From NCBI GenBank assembly GCA_018714185.1, contig DVNT01000018.1, forward strand, positions 1 to 64,000: a stretch of 64,000 nt of DNA, read 5' to 3'. Positions 7,150 through 16,634 of this stretch are shown here, one piece after another. A program made the position numbers and the translations under genes. The notes below the pieces were generated by a model that was not told where the DNA came from, did no database searches, and saw only the letters and a program-made list of their open reading frames with translations. Position 1 is the stretch's first letter; each line of letters begins with the position of its first letter. The DNA comes from Candidatus Aphodousia gallistercoris (GTDB lineage Bacteria > Pseudomonadota > Gammaproteobacteria > Burkholderiales > Burkholderiaceae_F).

Positions 7150-8782
7150 CCTGAGTTCCCGCCTAAAAATTCTTACCACAAACTCAAGGCTGTTAGCGGG
7201 TCACGCGCGAGCGTACTCTTTCGCGTGTGACACCCCTAGCAGCCGATAGATTTCATTTTGCACCTTGGTCGTCTCACTCGGGATCACGACATGCTTGAAA
7301 ACCTTCGCATGCTGATTTCCCATATGCATCAGCACTGAGTCAATGGAGTGTTAGCTCTCCTTCACCATCGACTGCAACTTTTGCAAAATGACCGTTGCCA
7401 TGAAGGTCAGCAACAGGTGCCCTCGGAAAGTTTCTTTCTTTTCCACGTTCAAAGGCAACAACGAGGCGTAATTTTTCGTGATGTCAAACACCTGCTCAAC
7501 CTCTTGTTGGACGTAATAGGTGGATAACAAATCCTCGCACTTGATGCGGCGGGTGGAAAGGATCATGAAGGCACCGTGGTTATCCAGATCCGCCTGGAAT
7601 TGCTTTCGATCTACGTGCTGTCTGGATGAGTGAACCTGCCTTGAGTATTTCTTACCTTCGAGCATGGCCGTGATGCGGTCCTTGCCGACGTACGCATACA
7701 GCTTCATGCCGAAATAGTTTTCAACGGGTACGCACTTGATGTAGACCTGGCGACCGTTAAAAAGGTGTCCCTGGGACTCAAGTGCAAGATTCTCGGCTCT
7801 TTCCAAGTCCGGAAGATGCTGTACCATCACCTCTTTGTAGGCTTTTCGGTTCGTTGGACAACGGGTAAGAAACGAGATCTTGTTTCGGTACAACTCATGC
7901 ATTCCGGCCTCGGTCAGGTAACCGGCATCAAGAATCGAAAACTTGGTGTTGACACCCACTGCCTTGAGCTCTTTGTCCGTCGTGACGAGCGTAGACGCGT
8001 CAATGATGCTGCCTGGAACATACCGCATATAAATCGACATGCGACTTCCTTGTTGAGCGACGTAAATCAGGCGTACTTCCTCTGAAACTTGTCCGTTGTG
8101 ATTACTGACGGTAGTCAAGGGAAACTGGATACTGTTGGGCAGGCCGGTACTGTGAATCAAAATGTTGGCTCCTTGCCTGACCTCCTCTCCAAGTAAAGGC
8201 AGATAAGCCCCGAAGAATCTCTGGTAGGAATCCTCCCGCCCAATGCCGGCAAGCAAATCGCTGATGCGCTGGGAACTCAGGTTAGCCTTGGGATATAGAA
8301 AGCGGGCGTAACTACCTTCGTACCAGGTCTGCGCATTGTTGCTTCTGTGACAGAGCATGTAGTAGAGCAACAAACCATAAAGGGAATCCGTGTTGCCATA
8401 TCCGATCGCATCTATGGCCGTGCTGATCCCAAACTTATGAATGAGGGAGTCAAAAAGAAAGGCATCTCCGAAATTGACAATGAGCTCTTCGCGCGCATTC
8501 TTGCGTTTGCAGACGTCGACGAAAGAAGCCGGAGCGGAGTCGTATTTGTTGGTTTTGAGGTTGTAGGTAAAAATCCCTCGGGCCTTGTTTTTATAGATGC
8601 CCTGTTTCTCATCGAGTTCACGACCAAGATAGACGATCATTTCTTTTCTTGTTTCGTTGCCATCTCGAATGGTCCGCATGACGGTTGCGTAGCGGGTATC
8701 ACCACGGACGCTGTAGACGATGTGGCGCGATGAGGATTCTTGGGTCATGTTTGTGTAAGTAAAATCATCTCGGGAACTCAGG
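7150..8782 (-). mobile_element. Decayed insertion sequence of about 1.63 kb
   Basis: The 12-base inverted repeats CCTGAGTTCCCG (7150-7161) and CGGGAACTCAGG (8771-8782) bracket a single DDE transposase gene, with weaker similarity just inside both ends. I see no target-site duplication in the flanking bases. With the damaged transposase this points to an old, immobile copy. It lies between the porin promoter region and the ATPase promoter. Confidence 0.75.
7201..8748 (-). pseudogene. IS4-superfamily (IS1634-like) transposase, interrupted and missing a catalytic Asp
   Basis: The first part is open for 465 codons, stops at a TAA (7353-7351), then continues in the same frame for 49 more codons (HSIDSVLMHMGNQHAKVF...IYRLLGVS) to a TGA at 7201. 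That tail reads like the normal end of such transposases, so the TAA is a premature stop. The first catalytic Asp, expected in an I(D)STGLPN motif, is His199 (CAC). The second, Asp274 in FSILDAGYL, and the Glu in VEQVF (Glu418) are present. Both defects suggest an inactive enzyme. The family call rests on motif spacing only; the pseudogene call is firmer. Confidence 0.8.
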
Positions 8783-8807
8783 TTGATTTAGTGGGAATTA
8801 TCGGATA

Positions 8808-8860
8808 TTGTTCAATCGATTGAACAGGAATATACTTATTTTGTTCAGTAGACTGAACAA
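8808..8860 (+). promoter_or_regulatory. Double palindrome overlapping the promoter of the ATPase gene
   Basis: There is a perfect 18-bp palindrome at 8809-8826 (TGTTCAATC/GATTGAACA) and a 20-bp one at 8841-8860 (TTGTTCAGT/ACTGAACAA around AG), with centres 33 bp apart. A promoter fits between them: -35 TTGTTC (8808-8813) inside the first, a 17-base spacer, -10 TATACT (8831-8836, 5 of 6), and the second palindrome over the transcript start. This is a classical repressor layout. The module matches 1568-1516 at 41 of 53 positions in the same orientation toward its gene. Confidence 0.75.
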
Positions 8861-8901
8861 TTAATGTGTTTTATGTCCTTTTTTGAGGATCAAGGTTCTG
8901 A

Positions 8902-10194
8902 ATGATTAGCCCGAGTGTTTTGCGTGAAGTCCTTCTCGATAATCGCGAGTTGGTGGAATCGAAAAAAATATTTCCGCGTGAAGTGACTCTGACAGGATTT
9001 CCCCGATGTGTTCTGGTAGGCGTTCGCCGTTGCGGCAAGTCGTATTTGCTTTATCACAGAATACAGCAGCTGCTTGCCGAGGGGAGAACTTGGGATGAAA
9101 TGCTTTATTTGAATTTCGAGGATGAGCGCTTAATCGGTTTTGAAGCATCAGACTTTAATCAAATTTTGGCCGTTCATGCCGAAATGAGCGGTCACAAGAA
9201 ACGCCCGATTTTATTTTTAGACGAAATTCAGATTATTGATGGATGGGAGAAGTTCGCTCGTCGTATGGCTGATGCCGAGGCGGAAATTTTCATCACCGGG
9301 TCCAATGCCAAAATGCTAAGCGTTGATGTGGCCGCCGCTCTCGGCGGGCGCTTCTTAACAATCAGTGTCTATCCTCTCAGTTTTTCGGAAGTCTTGGAAG
9401 CTAAGCGAGGCAACGACAAAGCGCTAAAGGCATCATCGACAGTCGGTTGCGCGCTAATTAAACGAGAATTTGAAACTTTTTTCCGGTATGGCGGCTTTCC
9501 TGAATGCCTGAGCCTTCCCAATAAGATAGAGTACCTTAATGTCCTTTTCCAAAAAATCTATATGGGGGACATTGCTGTTCGAAATAAAGTCAATAACCTA
9601 TTTCCGTTACGTGTTTTGATTAAGAAAATGGCTGAAAGCGTCGGCCAGCCTTTGTCCTATTCGCGTTTGACCAATATCGTTACGTCGCTCGGGGTCAAGA
9701 TTTCGAAAAACACCTGCATTAATTATGTTCAGTATGCTTGCGACTCGTGTCTTGTGTTCCCCATTCAAAATATTGTCGGCAAGCTCCAGGATCGTGAAAG
9801 TCATCGAAAGTTTTATTTTGCAGACAATGGATTGATTCAATTGCTTAACGCCGATCCGCAAGCCGCGCAACTTGAAAATCTGGTGGCTTTGACGCTGACA
9901 CGCCGATACGGCATCAACGATGCGGTCTTTTTTTATAAGCGGGATGTAGAGGTGGACTTTTATTTGCCTGAAAGCGAAACGGCTATCCAAGTCAGCCTTC
10001 AATTGGACCGGGATCCGAAAACCTTGGAGCGGGAACTGGGGGCGTTTCGGAAAATGAAAAACGAAATGCCCGTCAAGCACCAATGGATTATTACGCTGGA
10101 TGAGGAAAAAACGATACCAACAGATTTTGGTCCGGTGGAGGTTATCCCTATTTGGAAATGGCTTCTTGAGCCCAAGTGGGGGCAGGGCGAATAA
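8902..10194 (+). CDS. AAA-family ATP-binding protein (AAA_14/DUF4143 type)
   Basis: This 430-aa protein has a P-loop at residues 40-47 (GVRRCGKS) and a Walker B ILFLDEIQ (103-110). A sensor-like FITGSNAKML follows, then the RFLTISVYPLSFSEV and FFRYGGFPECL motifs typical of this family. The C-terminal part (KFYFADNGLIQLL...VALTLTRRYG...VEVDFYLPE) is the DUF4143 region, which has a restriction-endonuclease-like fold in related proteins. These ATPases are common in gut bacteria and their cellular role is not established. The gene stands alone between a decayed insertion sequence and tRNA-Pro and is probably repressed through the double palindrome just upstream. Confidence 0.88.
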   Translation: MISPSVLREVLLDNRELVESKKIFPREVTLTGFPRCVLVGVRRCGKSYLLYHRIQQLLAEGRTWDEMLYLNFEDERLIGFEASDFNQILAVHAEMSGHKKRPILFLDEIQIIDGWEKFARRMADAEAEIFITGSNAKMLSVDVAAALGGRFLTISVYPLSFSEVLEAKRGNDKALKASSTVGCALIKREFETFFRYGGFPECLSLPNKIEYLNVLFQKIYMGDIAVRNKVNNLFPLRVLIKKMAESVGQPLSYSRLTNIVTSLGVKISKNTCINYVQYACDSCLVFPIQNIVGKLQDRESHRKFYFADNGLIQLLNADPQAAQLENLVALTLTRRYGINDAVFFYKRDVEVDFYLPESETAIQVSLQLDRDPKTLERELGAFRKMKNEMPVKHQWIITLDEEKTIPTDFGPVEVIPIWKWLLEPKWGQGE

Positions 10195-10280
10195 GTTGTC
10201 GGATCAGCTGCAAGCTCTCAACAAGAAGTATGCTCTGTAGGTATGTTCTGCTTTCCGTTTTGTTTTTTGGCCTGACGGTA

Positions 10281-10309
10281 TTGCAAAAAAAAGTCCGTTG
10301 TTGTAATAT
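10281..10309 (+). promoter_or_regulatory. Promoter of tRNA-Pro
   Basis: -35 TTGCAA (10281-10286) and -10 TAATAT (10304-10309) have an ideal 17-base spacer and end 14 bases before the tRNA. Confidence 0.6.
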
Positions 10310-10323
10310 TCCAACTCTTACGT

Positions 10324-10400
10324 CGGGGCGTGGCGCAGCCTGGTAGCGCACTTGCATGGGGTGCAAGGGGTCGCGAGTTCGAATCCCGCCGCCCCGACCA
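10324..10400 (+). tRNA. tRNA-Pro (anticodon GGG)
   Basis: This is a 77-base cloverleaf with acceptor arms CGGGGCG/CGCCCCG, the D-arm GCGCAGCCTGGTAGCGC, an anticodon stem CTTGC/GCAAG with loop ATGGGGT (anticodon GGG), TTCGAATC in the T loop, and an encoded CCA end. It resembles E. coli tRNA-Pro closely. It reads CCC/CCU proline codons. Confidence 0.97.
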
Positions 10401-10412
10401 TTTTTCAAAAGG

Positions 10413-10436
10413 AGGTGCTTTCGCAGCGCCTTTTTT
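10413..10436 (+). terminator. Intrinsic terminator after tRNA-Pro
   Basis: AGGTGCT (10413-10419) pairs with AGCGCCT (10425-10431, one G-T wobble) and is followed by six T. It lies between the tRNA and the converging hemW gene and may serve both. Confidence 0.8.
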
Positions 10437-10441
10437 GTTGT

Positions 10442-11590
10442 CTACAGAAAAAGTTCTTGCAGATCCGATAAGAAGTCCCAGCCCTTGGCATTAGCAACGA
10501 GTGCCGTGAGAGGCTCATCCATTAAGCCGAGCTTTTGCGCCTGACGAATCGGGGTCTCAATGTCCTTGACGCTTAGGTGCGTTCTTTCTTCTAAAAGCTG
10601 CAGCGGTACGCCTTTTCTGAGGCGCAGCACATTGAGCATGAATTCAAACGCTTCGTCTTCTTTCGGGACGAACCGGTGGCGGGAAACCGCGTTGCCCTCC
10701 AGGGCGTGTTTCATGAAGCTTTGCGGCGTGACAAAACGTACCTGCCTGAGAATGCGGCCGTCGGGCAGCGTGATTTTGCTGTGCGCTCCGGCTCCGCAGG
10801 CTAAATAATCGCCGTATTGCCAATAGTTGAGATTGTGCCGGCAGTAATGCCCCGGCTTGGCGTAGCCCGAGACCTCATAATGATCAAAGCCCGCATCGGA
10901 CAAAGTCCCTACAACCAGGTCTTGCATGCGGGCGATCAGGTCTTCATCCGGAAGATTCTCGGGCCGGTGCTTGGCAAAAACCGTATGAGGCTCAATGGTG
11001 AGCTGATAAAACGACAAATGCGTACTCTGCGCCGCAACGGCGTGCTTTAAGTCGCTTTCAAGTGCCTGCAGGCTTTGTCCCGGCAGGGCATACATGACAT
11101 CAAGATTGAAGTTATCAAAATAGGTTTGAGCGATGCTGATCGCCTCAAGCGCTTCGCGGCGGTTGTGGATGCGTCCGAGTTTTTTTAGCAGTGTCTCATC
11201 AAAGCTTTGGATGCCCATGGACAAGCGGTTAACGCCCATCAAGCGGTAGGCCTGAAAATGGGCAGTATCGACGGTGCCCGGATTGGCTTCTAAAGTGATT
11301 TCAAGCTCGGGGGCAAGCGTAAAGTGCTTTTGCAGGGCGTTTAAAAAGCGCTTGAGATGAGCCGGCGCAATAAGCGAAGGCGTGCCTCCGCCGATAAAAA
11401 CGCTTACCAAGGGTCGGTTGCCGGCAAGCGTTTTGTTAGCGAGCAAGTCGGCAATCAGTGCATCGATATAGCGCGAGGCTTCATCGCCCCCGGGGGGCAG
11501 TGCATGCGAATTGAAGTCACAATAGGGACACTTTCGCACGCACCAGGGCCAGTGCACGTAAAGGGCAAGGGGAATGGACGCTGCAAGCAT
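10442..11590 (-). CDS. hemW: Radical SAM heme chaperone / coproporphyrinogen III oxidase-like HemW
   Basis: This encodes 382 aa. The ATG at 11590 overlaps the rdgB stop by one base (TAATG), so translation is probably coupled. Cys17, Cys21 and Cys24 in CVRKCPYC bind the 4Fe-4S cluster that cleaves S-adenosylmethionine. The SAM-binding GGGTPS and the HemW-type [22 protein letters not shown] motif are present. The usual HemW role is delivery of heme to membrane respiratory proteins rather than coproporphyrinogen oxidation; that is family knowledge, not shown here. It is the third gene of a rph-rdgB-hemW operon. Confidence 0.93.
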   Translation of the reverse strand: MLAASIPLALYVHWPWCVRKCPYCDFNSHALPPGGDEASRYIDALIADLLANKTLAGNRPLVSVFIGGGTPSLIAPAHLKRFLNALQKHFTLAPELEITLEANPGTVDTAHFQAYRLMGVNRLSMGIQSFDETLLKKLGRIHNRREALEAISIAQTYFDNFNLDVMYALPGQSLQALESDLKHAVAAQSTHLSFYQLTIEPHTVFAKHRPENLPDEDLIARMQDLVVGTLSDAGFDHYEVSGYAKPGHYCRHNLNYWQYGDYLACGAGAHSKITLPDGRILRQVRFVTPQSFMKHALEGNAVSRHRFVPKEDEAFEFMLNVLRLRKGVPLQLLEERTHLSVKDIETPIRQAQKLGLMDEPLTALVANAKGWDFLSDLQELFL

Positions 11591-12180
11591 TACCAACGCT
11601 TTTTCATTTCTTCAACGAGCTTAGCCATGGCTTGGCCTCGGTGGCTCACGGCATTTTTTTCTTCTGCGCTAAGCTCTGCAGCCGTTTGGCCGGCTTCGGG
11701 GATAAAAAAGTACGGATCGTAGCCGAAGCCGCCTTCGCCTTGCGGGTGATCGATCACTTCTCCGTACCAGCGGCCTTCGGCAATGATGGGTTCGGGGTCG
11801 TCGGCACTGCGTACGGCAACTAAAACGCAGGTGTAATGGGCTTTACGGTTGCTGCTGCCCGCCAAGCTTTGCACCAGCTTTTCGTTGTTGCGGCGGTCGC
11901 TTTTGGGCTCTCCGGCAAAGCGGGCGGAATGAACGCCCGGAGCGCCGCCCAAGGTATCAACGCAAATGCCCGAGTCGTCGGCAATAGCTGGCAGCCCCGT
12001 ATGGCAGGCGGCATTTCTTGCCTTGGCCAGACAATTTTCCAAAAACGTGTTGTAGGGCTCTTCGGCTTCCGGTACGTCAAACTCTCCTTGCGGATGCAAT
12101 TCAATGGCCAATGGCTCTAAAAGAGCGCCTAATTCGCGAAGCTTGCCCTTATTGTTGCTGGCTAAAACGACTTTAAGCAT
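11590..12180 (-). CDS. rdgB: RdgB/HAM1 family non-canonical purine NTP pyrophosphatase
   Basis: This 196-aa enzyme hydrolyses ITP, dITP and XTP to monophosphates, keeping deaminated purines out of DNA and RNA. The N-terminal substrate motif SNNKGKLREL is at residues 8-17. The catalytic ADDSGICVDTLGGAPGVHSARFAG block sits near residue 70, with GFGYDPYF and SHRGQAM near the end. Length is normal for the family. It follows rph by 3 bases and overlaps hemW, so the three are probably one transcript. Confidence 0.95.
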   Translation of the reverse strand: MLKVVLASNNKGKLRELGALLEPLAIELHPQGEFDVPEAEEPYNTFLENCLAKARNAACHTGLPAIADDSGICVDTLGGAPGVHSARFAGEPKSDRRNNEKLVQSLAGSSNRKAHYTCVLVAVRSADDPEPIIAEGRWYGEVIDHPQGEGGFGYDPYFFIPEAGQTAAELSAEEKNAVSHRGQAMAKLVEEMKKRW

Positions 12181-12183
12181 GGT

Positions 12184-12906
12184 TTATTCCTCGAGCGCTT
12201 TTTCTTGCAAACGGATGATTTCGGCGATGCCTGCTTTGGCTAGCTGCGCCATTGTCTTCATTTCTTCTTCGGTAAATGGTTCGCCCTCGGCCGTGCCCTG
12301 GATTTCAACAAAGCGGCCGTCGGAGGTCATCACAAAATTCATGTCGGTGCCGCAGTGGCTGTCTTCGATGTAATCCAAGTCCAAAACGGGGGTGCCGTCG
12401 TAGATGCCGGCGCTTACGGCGGCAACGTGCCCCTTTAAGGGCGACTCGGCGATTTGCCCGTGCTCAATCATGTTCTTAACCGCCAATGCCAAGGCGACCC
12501 AAGCGCCCGAAATGGAGGCGCAGCGGGTACCGCCGTCGGCTTGGATGACATCGCAGTCGAGCTGAATGGTAAAACCGTTGATTTTTTTGCGGTCGACGAC
12601 AGCCCGAAGCGAGCGGCCGATCAGACGCTGTATTTCTTGAGTGCGGCCGCTTTGTTTGCCTTTGACGGCTTCGCGGTCGCAACGGGTGCCCGTGGCGCGC
12701 GGCAAAAGGCCGTACTCGGCTGTCACCCACCCTTCCTCTTTTCCTTGCAGAAAGCGGGGCGTGCCCTCCGTGACGGAGGCCGTGCAAATGACTTTGGTGT
12801 CGCCCACTTCCACTAAAACCGAGCCTTCGGCATGTTTGGTGTAGTGGGTTGTAAAGCGTACGGGGCGCATTTGCGCCGGCGTGCGGCCGTAAGAACGTTC
12901 CAGCAT
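12184..12906 (-). CDS. rph: Ribonuclease PH
   Basis: This 240-aa phosphorolytic 3'-5' exoribonuclease trims tRNA precursors. I chose the ATG at 12906, giving [16 protein letters not shown], which matches the family start and has an AAGGAA site upstream; the frame extends eight codons further without support. The family signature [20 protein letters not shown] and the phosphate-binding [15 protein letters not shown] segment are present. It is the first gene of the rph-rdgB-hemW operon. Confidence 0.95.
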   Translation of the reverse strand: MLERSYGRTPAQMRPVRFTTHYTKHAEGSVLVEVGDTKVICTASVTEGTPRFLQGKEEGWVTAEYGLLPRATGTRCDREAVKGKQSGRTQEIQRLIGRSLRAVVDRKKINGFTIQLDCDVIQADGGTRCASISGAWVALALAVKNMIEHGQIAESPLKGHVAAVSAGIYDGTPVLDLDYIEDSHCGTDMNFVMTSDGRFVEIQGTAEGEPFTEEEMKTMAQLAKAGIAEIIRLQEKALEE

Positions 12907-12954
12907 GGCAGTTTCCTTTATCAAGGGCAAAACAATTGATGCCTATTGTAAGCG

Positions 12955-13626
12955 TTACGGACGGTTGCGTTTTTTCATCGGGCGCGGCTCAAAAAGCATC
13001 GTGCCGCCCATGGCTTCGGTCCAGGGGCCTTGCAGCGTGGGATGCGCTTGCCAGTGTTGGCCGTTATCGGTGCTTAAGCAGTAGCCCTTGTCGGTTTGCG
13101 CATAAAGCGTATCGCCTAAGCTATCCAAAGCGAGAAACTTGCCGTACTCGTGCCCGGTATAGCGCGGGTGCCAAAAGCGCCCCTCTTGGCTTGCGATATA
13201 TACGCCTTTTTCGCAAGCCGCGAAAAGCCGCCCTTTAAATTGCAAAAGCGAGAAGAAGTAGCCGCAAGCTTGGCCGTCGTACTTTAAGCGCCAGCGCACG
13301 CCCGAAGAGGCCTGGTAAATGCTTGAATTCGTGCACGCGTAGAGCATATTGTCAAAGCTTTCGATGTCGACGTAGTCCGAGCCCTTGCGCTGGGGGCACA
13401 CTTGCGTGAAGGCGGGCTCGTTAATCGGGCTCGAGTAAACGCCCGAGTCCGTCACGACAAAAAGGGCCTCGCGGTGAAACGTCAGGCCGAAAAAGGTTCC
13501 TAAGGCATCATTTTCATCTTGGTAGAAAATGCTCCAGGATTTTCGGGCATCCCGGCTGATTTCCACCCGATTGAAAAGGTAATTGAGGCGAAAAGAAACA
13601 TCATGGCAATCAATCACTAAAGGCAT
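12955..13626 (-). CDS. Hypothetical beta-propeller-like (BNR/YCF48-type) protein
   Basis: This 223-aa protein has no signal peptide or membrane segment. It is built of repeats of about 45 residues with a W/F-x-x-F(Y) core and an x-DxGxxWx-like turn, for example ISRDARKSWSIFYQ, SSGVRWRLKYDG and STDNGQHWQAHP. This resembles BNR or photosystem-stability-type propellers. The C-terminus is basic (RPMKKRNRP). No catalytic residues can be named, so function is unknown. It lies upstream of rph on the same strand with a gap of about 50 bases and may be the first gene of that transcript. Confidence 0.65.
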   Translation of the reverse strand: MPLVIDCHDVSFRLNYLFNRVEISRDARKSWSIFYQDENDALGTFFGLTFHREALFVVTDSGVYSSPINEPAFTQVCPQRKGSDYVDIESFDNMLYACTNSSIYQASSGVRWRLKYDGQACGYFFSLLQFKGRLFAACEKGVYIASQEGRFWHPRYTGHEYGKFLALDSLGDTLYAQTDKGYCLSTDNGQHWQAHPTLQGPWTEAMGGTMLFEPRPMKKRNRP

Positions 13627-13651
13627 AGGACCTCGTAGAACCGAATGAACA

Positions 13652-13688
13652 ACAAACCGTTCGATTGTATCGAAAAATTCCGGTTTGT
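13652..13688. promoter_or_regulatory. Nested inverted repeats between divergent genes
   Basis: ACAAACCG (13652-13659) pairs with CGGTTTGT (13681-13688). Inside, TTCGAT-TGT-ATCGAA (13660-13674) forms a second palindrome. The near-palindrome CGAATGATCGTTCG follows directly. The cluster lies just upstream of the 12955-13626 gene, so it is a candidate operator. Confidence 0.4.
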
Positions 13689-13866
13689 CGAATGATCGTT
13701 CGTACCGGATCGGCTAGAAAAGAATGGGCTCCCCGCCGGCTACTGAAATACAGTGTTTTTGCTCGAGGGTTGCCCCCTTTTGACTCGTAAGTTTTTGTAA
13801 AAAGAATTGATCGGCGGGCGAAGTCAAAACCTACAATGAAATAAAAGGTAGAGACAGGTGCGAACG

Positions 13867-14682
13867 ATGAGAAAAATAAAAATAGGCTTCGCCTTGATAG
13901 GAGTATTGGTTGCATTGGTAGCGGCGGGCTACGTCGGCTATTATCGGCTTTATTACGAGTGGGCCATTGATTGGGGATTCATGCAACCAACGGCGCAGTT
14001 TTGCCCCTTTGCTTCTGAAGAGAGCGCTTTTTCTGAGCGGCTGATCGCGCACGGGGCAGGCGTTATCGGACATAAGACGCAGACTGACTCCAAAGAAGCG
14101 CTTTTACAAGCGATTGATAACGGCTTTCGATTTATCGAAGTGGATCTTCGAAAAACGCTTGACGGCCACTATTTTGCGGCCCACCGCTATAACGAATTCA
14201 ATGACATGACAGGGCACGCGGGGTTGCGCTTTTTGCCGCCCACGGCTCAGGGCGTGAGGGAAAGAAAAATCTTTGGCCGATACACGCCGCTTCTTTTAAC
14301 GGATATTGCCGAAATCCTTAAGGGCCACCCCGAAGTGGTACTTGTTGTCGACAAGGCGCGCAACTTTGACTTGCTGATCGAGGAATTCCCGTATCCGGAG
14401 CAAATGATTGTCGAGGTCTCCAGCCTGGGCCAGTACTATGCGGCGCTTGCGGCGGGCATTCGCTATCCGGCTTTTAATAAGCTCAATGTGCCCAAAATCG
14501 ACCGCTACGATGTGGCAATTTTGATTACTGATAAAAACCATTTGGCAGCCAATCTGGCGACTTATCGCGACTATATCAACGAGAATCACTGCTTGATGGT
14601 CACGGGCTTTCCGACCGGAACGTCGGTTACGTCCGAGCTCCGGTCAATGCCTAAAACGCTTTTTTACGTGGATAGCCACTAG
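13867..14682 (+). CDS. Membrane-anchored glycerophosphodiester phosphodiesterase-like protein
   Basis: This 271-aa protein starts at the ATG at 13867; a GTG at 13858 in the same frame is possible. One N-terminal transmembrane helix (about residues 5-26, IGFALIGVLVALVAAGYVGYY) suggests an anchor with the domain outside the cytoplasm. The domain has the GDPD/PI-PLC barrel pattern: IAHGAGVIG at the N-terminal His position, TDSKEALLQAIDNGFRFIEVDLRKTLDGHYFAAHR with the conserved E-x-D and second His. The N-terminal His is followed by GAG rather than the common RGA, and the sequence is divergent overall, so the exact substrate is uncertain. It may act on glycerophosphodiesters or another phosphodiester. 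Confidence 0.7.
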   Translation: MRKIKIGFALIGVLVALVAAGYVGYYRLYYEWAIDWGFMQPTAQFCPFASEESAFSERLIAHGAGVIGHKTQTDSKEALLQAIDNGFRFIEVDLRKTLDGHYFAAHRYNEFNDMTGHAGLRFLPPTAQGVRERKIFGRYTPLLLTDIAEILKGHPEVVLVVDKARNFDLLIEEFPYPEQMIVEVSSLGQYYAALAAGIRYPAFNKLNVPKIDRYDVAILITDKNHLAANLATYRDYINENHCLMVTGFPTGTSVTSELRSMPKTLFYVDSH

Positions 14683-14697
14683 AGCGCTCTCTTGCGA

Positions 14698-16338
14698 TTA
14701 GGGGGTCACTTTGACCCATTCGAGCGTGAGGCGGTTATCGGGCCGGGGTACGGGCTCAACGCGCTTTTGCATGGCCCATGAAAATTGCGGCTGCAGTAAA
14801 ACAATGTGCAACACCTCTTCTTTTTCGCGTGCCAGAGCCTCGTTCGCTAAGGCACGGCGCTTCTCCGTATCGGCTTCGCCCGCCAGGGCCTTGATGGAGC
14901 GGTCTAGTTCGGCATCGCTAGCTCGCCCGACGTTACTGATGCCGGCTCCGGTTTCGGCATTGAACGTGGCCGATAGCGATTGCAGGGGCTGGTAGGCATC
15001 AAACGTGGTGGAACCCCAGCCGACAAGCGCTGCCGATGTGTCAAAACCTAACACTTTGGGAAAATATTGCGCCCGGGGCATGGCGTTGACATTTACCTTC
15101 AGGCCGATTTTTGCCCACATGGAAGCAAGCGCCTTGGAGAGGTTTTCATCGTTAATCCAGCGGTTATTCGGCGTATCAAGCGTAAAGGCAAAGCCTTTTT
15201 CGTAGCCGGCTTGTGCCAGTAACGCCTTGGCCTTTTCGAGGTCATAAGGGGCAGGCTTCGCGATCTCAGCCGAATAGCCCGCGACCGCATTGGAGACAAT
15301 CGTTTGCGTGGCAACGGCGCGGCCCCGCATGATGGTTTTAACCAAGGCATCACGGTTAACGGCAAGCGACATCGCTTCCCTGACTCGCTTATCCTTAAAG
15401 GGGTTTGTTGCCAAGGGCTTGCCGTCCATTGATTTCACATAGGGGGAATTGTCTCGCGCTAAATCCAACGCAATCATCATGACGCGGTCTTCCGCGTACG
15501 AAAGCACCTTAAGCCGCGCATCGCGCTCAAGGTGAGCCAAGTCCTGCGGGGCCGGATCAAGCACAAAGTCGATTTCGCCCGATAAGAGCGCGGCCGTGCG
15601 GGTAGCGGGCGAAGCAATCGGCGTATAAATCACGGTCTCCACGTTGCCGACGCGGTTGGCTTCATCCCACCAGTCGTGATTAGCGGTGAAAACAGTCTGA
15701 ACATCCACTTCGCGAGAGGCCAGTTTAAAGGGGCCTGTGCCGTTGGCGTGCCGGGCAAGATAGGACTCATCGCCAGCGACATAGTTTTGGGGGCGCAGGG
15801 CCTTGTGTTCGGCTAACCACGATTTGCACAAAATCCGAAGCGAGGTTAATTGGTTAAGGAAAACGGGCGAGCCTGAAGCGGTCTTTACCAAAACTTGGCG
15901 GGGGTTGATGACATCGGCTCCCTCAATGCCCGAAGCCAGCGCTCTAAATTGGCTTTCGGGCATCAAAGCGCGGTTAATGGAGTAGGCGACGTCTTCGGCA
16001 GTCAAGATTTGACCTTCATGAAATTTCACGTTCTCGCGAATCGTAAAAAGAAAGCCTTCCGGGACGCGCTCCCAAGCTGTGGCTAAAGCCGGCTCAATTT
16101 GCATGGCTTTATTAAAGCGCACGAGGGACTCGTAAACGGCGGCATTAGCCGATGAGTTAAGCGACTCGTTTTGAGCGTGCACGTCAAAGGTGAGAAAGTC
16201 GCCTGCGCTGCTCCAGCGAAGAACGGGTGTCTTTTCTTCTTGCGCGTAAGTAAAGGCCGAAAGGTGCAAGCCTAAGGTGGCGATCAAAAGGCTTTTAAGC
16301 AAGCTTCGTTTACTGACTTGTGGCAAAACTTTTAGCAT
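14698..16338 (-). CDS. ABC transporter solute-binding protein, peptide/dipeptide family (SBP_bac_5)
   Basis: This 546-aa periplasmic receptor starts at the ATG at 16338 with a GAGGA site. A longer frame reaches 16575 but lacks any signal sequence. Residues 1-34 form a signal peptide ending AFTYAQ. The body has the family's FDVHAQNESLNSSANAAVYESLVRF opening, a VKFHEGQILTAEDVAYSINR motif and a GTGPFKLAS motif. No permease or ATPase genes are adjacent, so it is an orphan receptor in this window. It is divergent from the DUF1177-DcuC-amidohydrolase-peptidase cluster, which suggests that it may capture the substrate of that pathway. Confidence 0.9.
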   Translation of the reverse strand: MLKVLPQVSKRSLLKSLLIATLGLHLSAFTYAQEEKTPVLRWSSAGDFLTFDVHAQNESLNSSANAAVYESLVRFNKAMQIEPALATAWERVPEGFLFTIRENVKFHEGQILTAEDVAYSINRALMPESQFRALASGIEGADVINPRQVLVKTASGSPVFLNQLTSLRILCKSWLAEHKALRPQNYVAGDESYLARHANGTGPFKLASREVDVQTVFTANHDWWDEANRVGNVETVIYTPIASPATRTAALLSGEIDFVLDPAPQDLAHLERDARLKVLSYAEDRVMMIALDLARDNSPYVKSMDGKPLATNPFKDKRVREAMSLAVNRDALVKTIMRGRAVATQTIVSNAVAGYSAEIAKPAPYDLEKAKALLAQAGYEKGFAFTLDTPNNRWINDENLSKALASMWAKIGLKVNVNAMPRAQYFPKVLGFDTSAALVGWGSTTFDAYQPLQSLSATFNAETGAGISNVGRASDAELDRSIKALAGEADTEKRRALANEALAREKEEVLHIVLLQPQFSWAMQKRVEPVPRPDNRLTLEWVKVTP

Positions 16339-16494
16339 GATGAAATCCTCAAAAAAACAAATGACGGGATGGCGTAGGCACAAAGGCACAAAGATCGGCG
16401 CCATCGCGTTCTTTGAAGATTTCTTTTGCGTGCTATCGCGCTTTTCATACGGGCTCCTATCAGGAGTCGGGCTGCGTGAAAGAGGAAGATAGTC

Positions 16495-16516
16495 AAAAGG
16501 CCCGCTTTCGCGAGCC
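16495..16516 (-). promoter_or_regulatory. Terminator-like hairpin inside the solute-binding protein leader
   Basis: On the minus strand, GGCTCGC and GCGGGCC pair around a GAAA loop and are followed by TTTT. Its place, about 160 bases before the start codon, suits an attenuator. One pair is a wobble. Confidence 0.4.
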
Positions 16517-16634
16517 TTCGTTTCAGACAATAGATAAAAACCTACCGGGCCCGCTCTTAACGAGAGAGCCACCACCAGTTAGCCGTCAAGGCTGTAAAGG
16601 GGATGTAGGCCAATCTTTCTTTCATAGTGCTTTC

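Noticed and set aside
7060..7200. In-frame continuation of the transposase beyond its TGA to 7060
   Set aside because: The inverted repeat at 7150-7161 falls inside it, so it lies partly outside the element and is probably chance.
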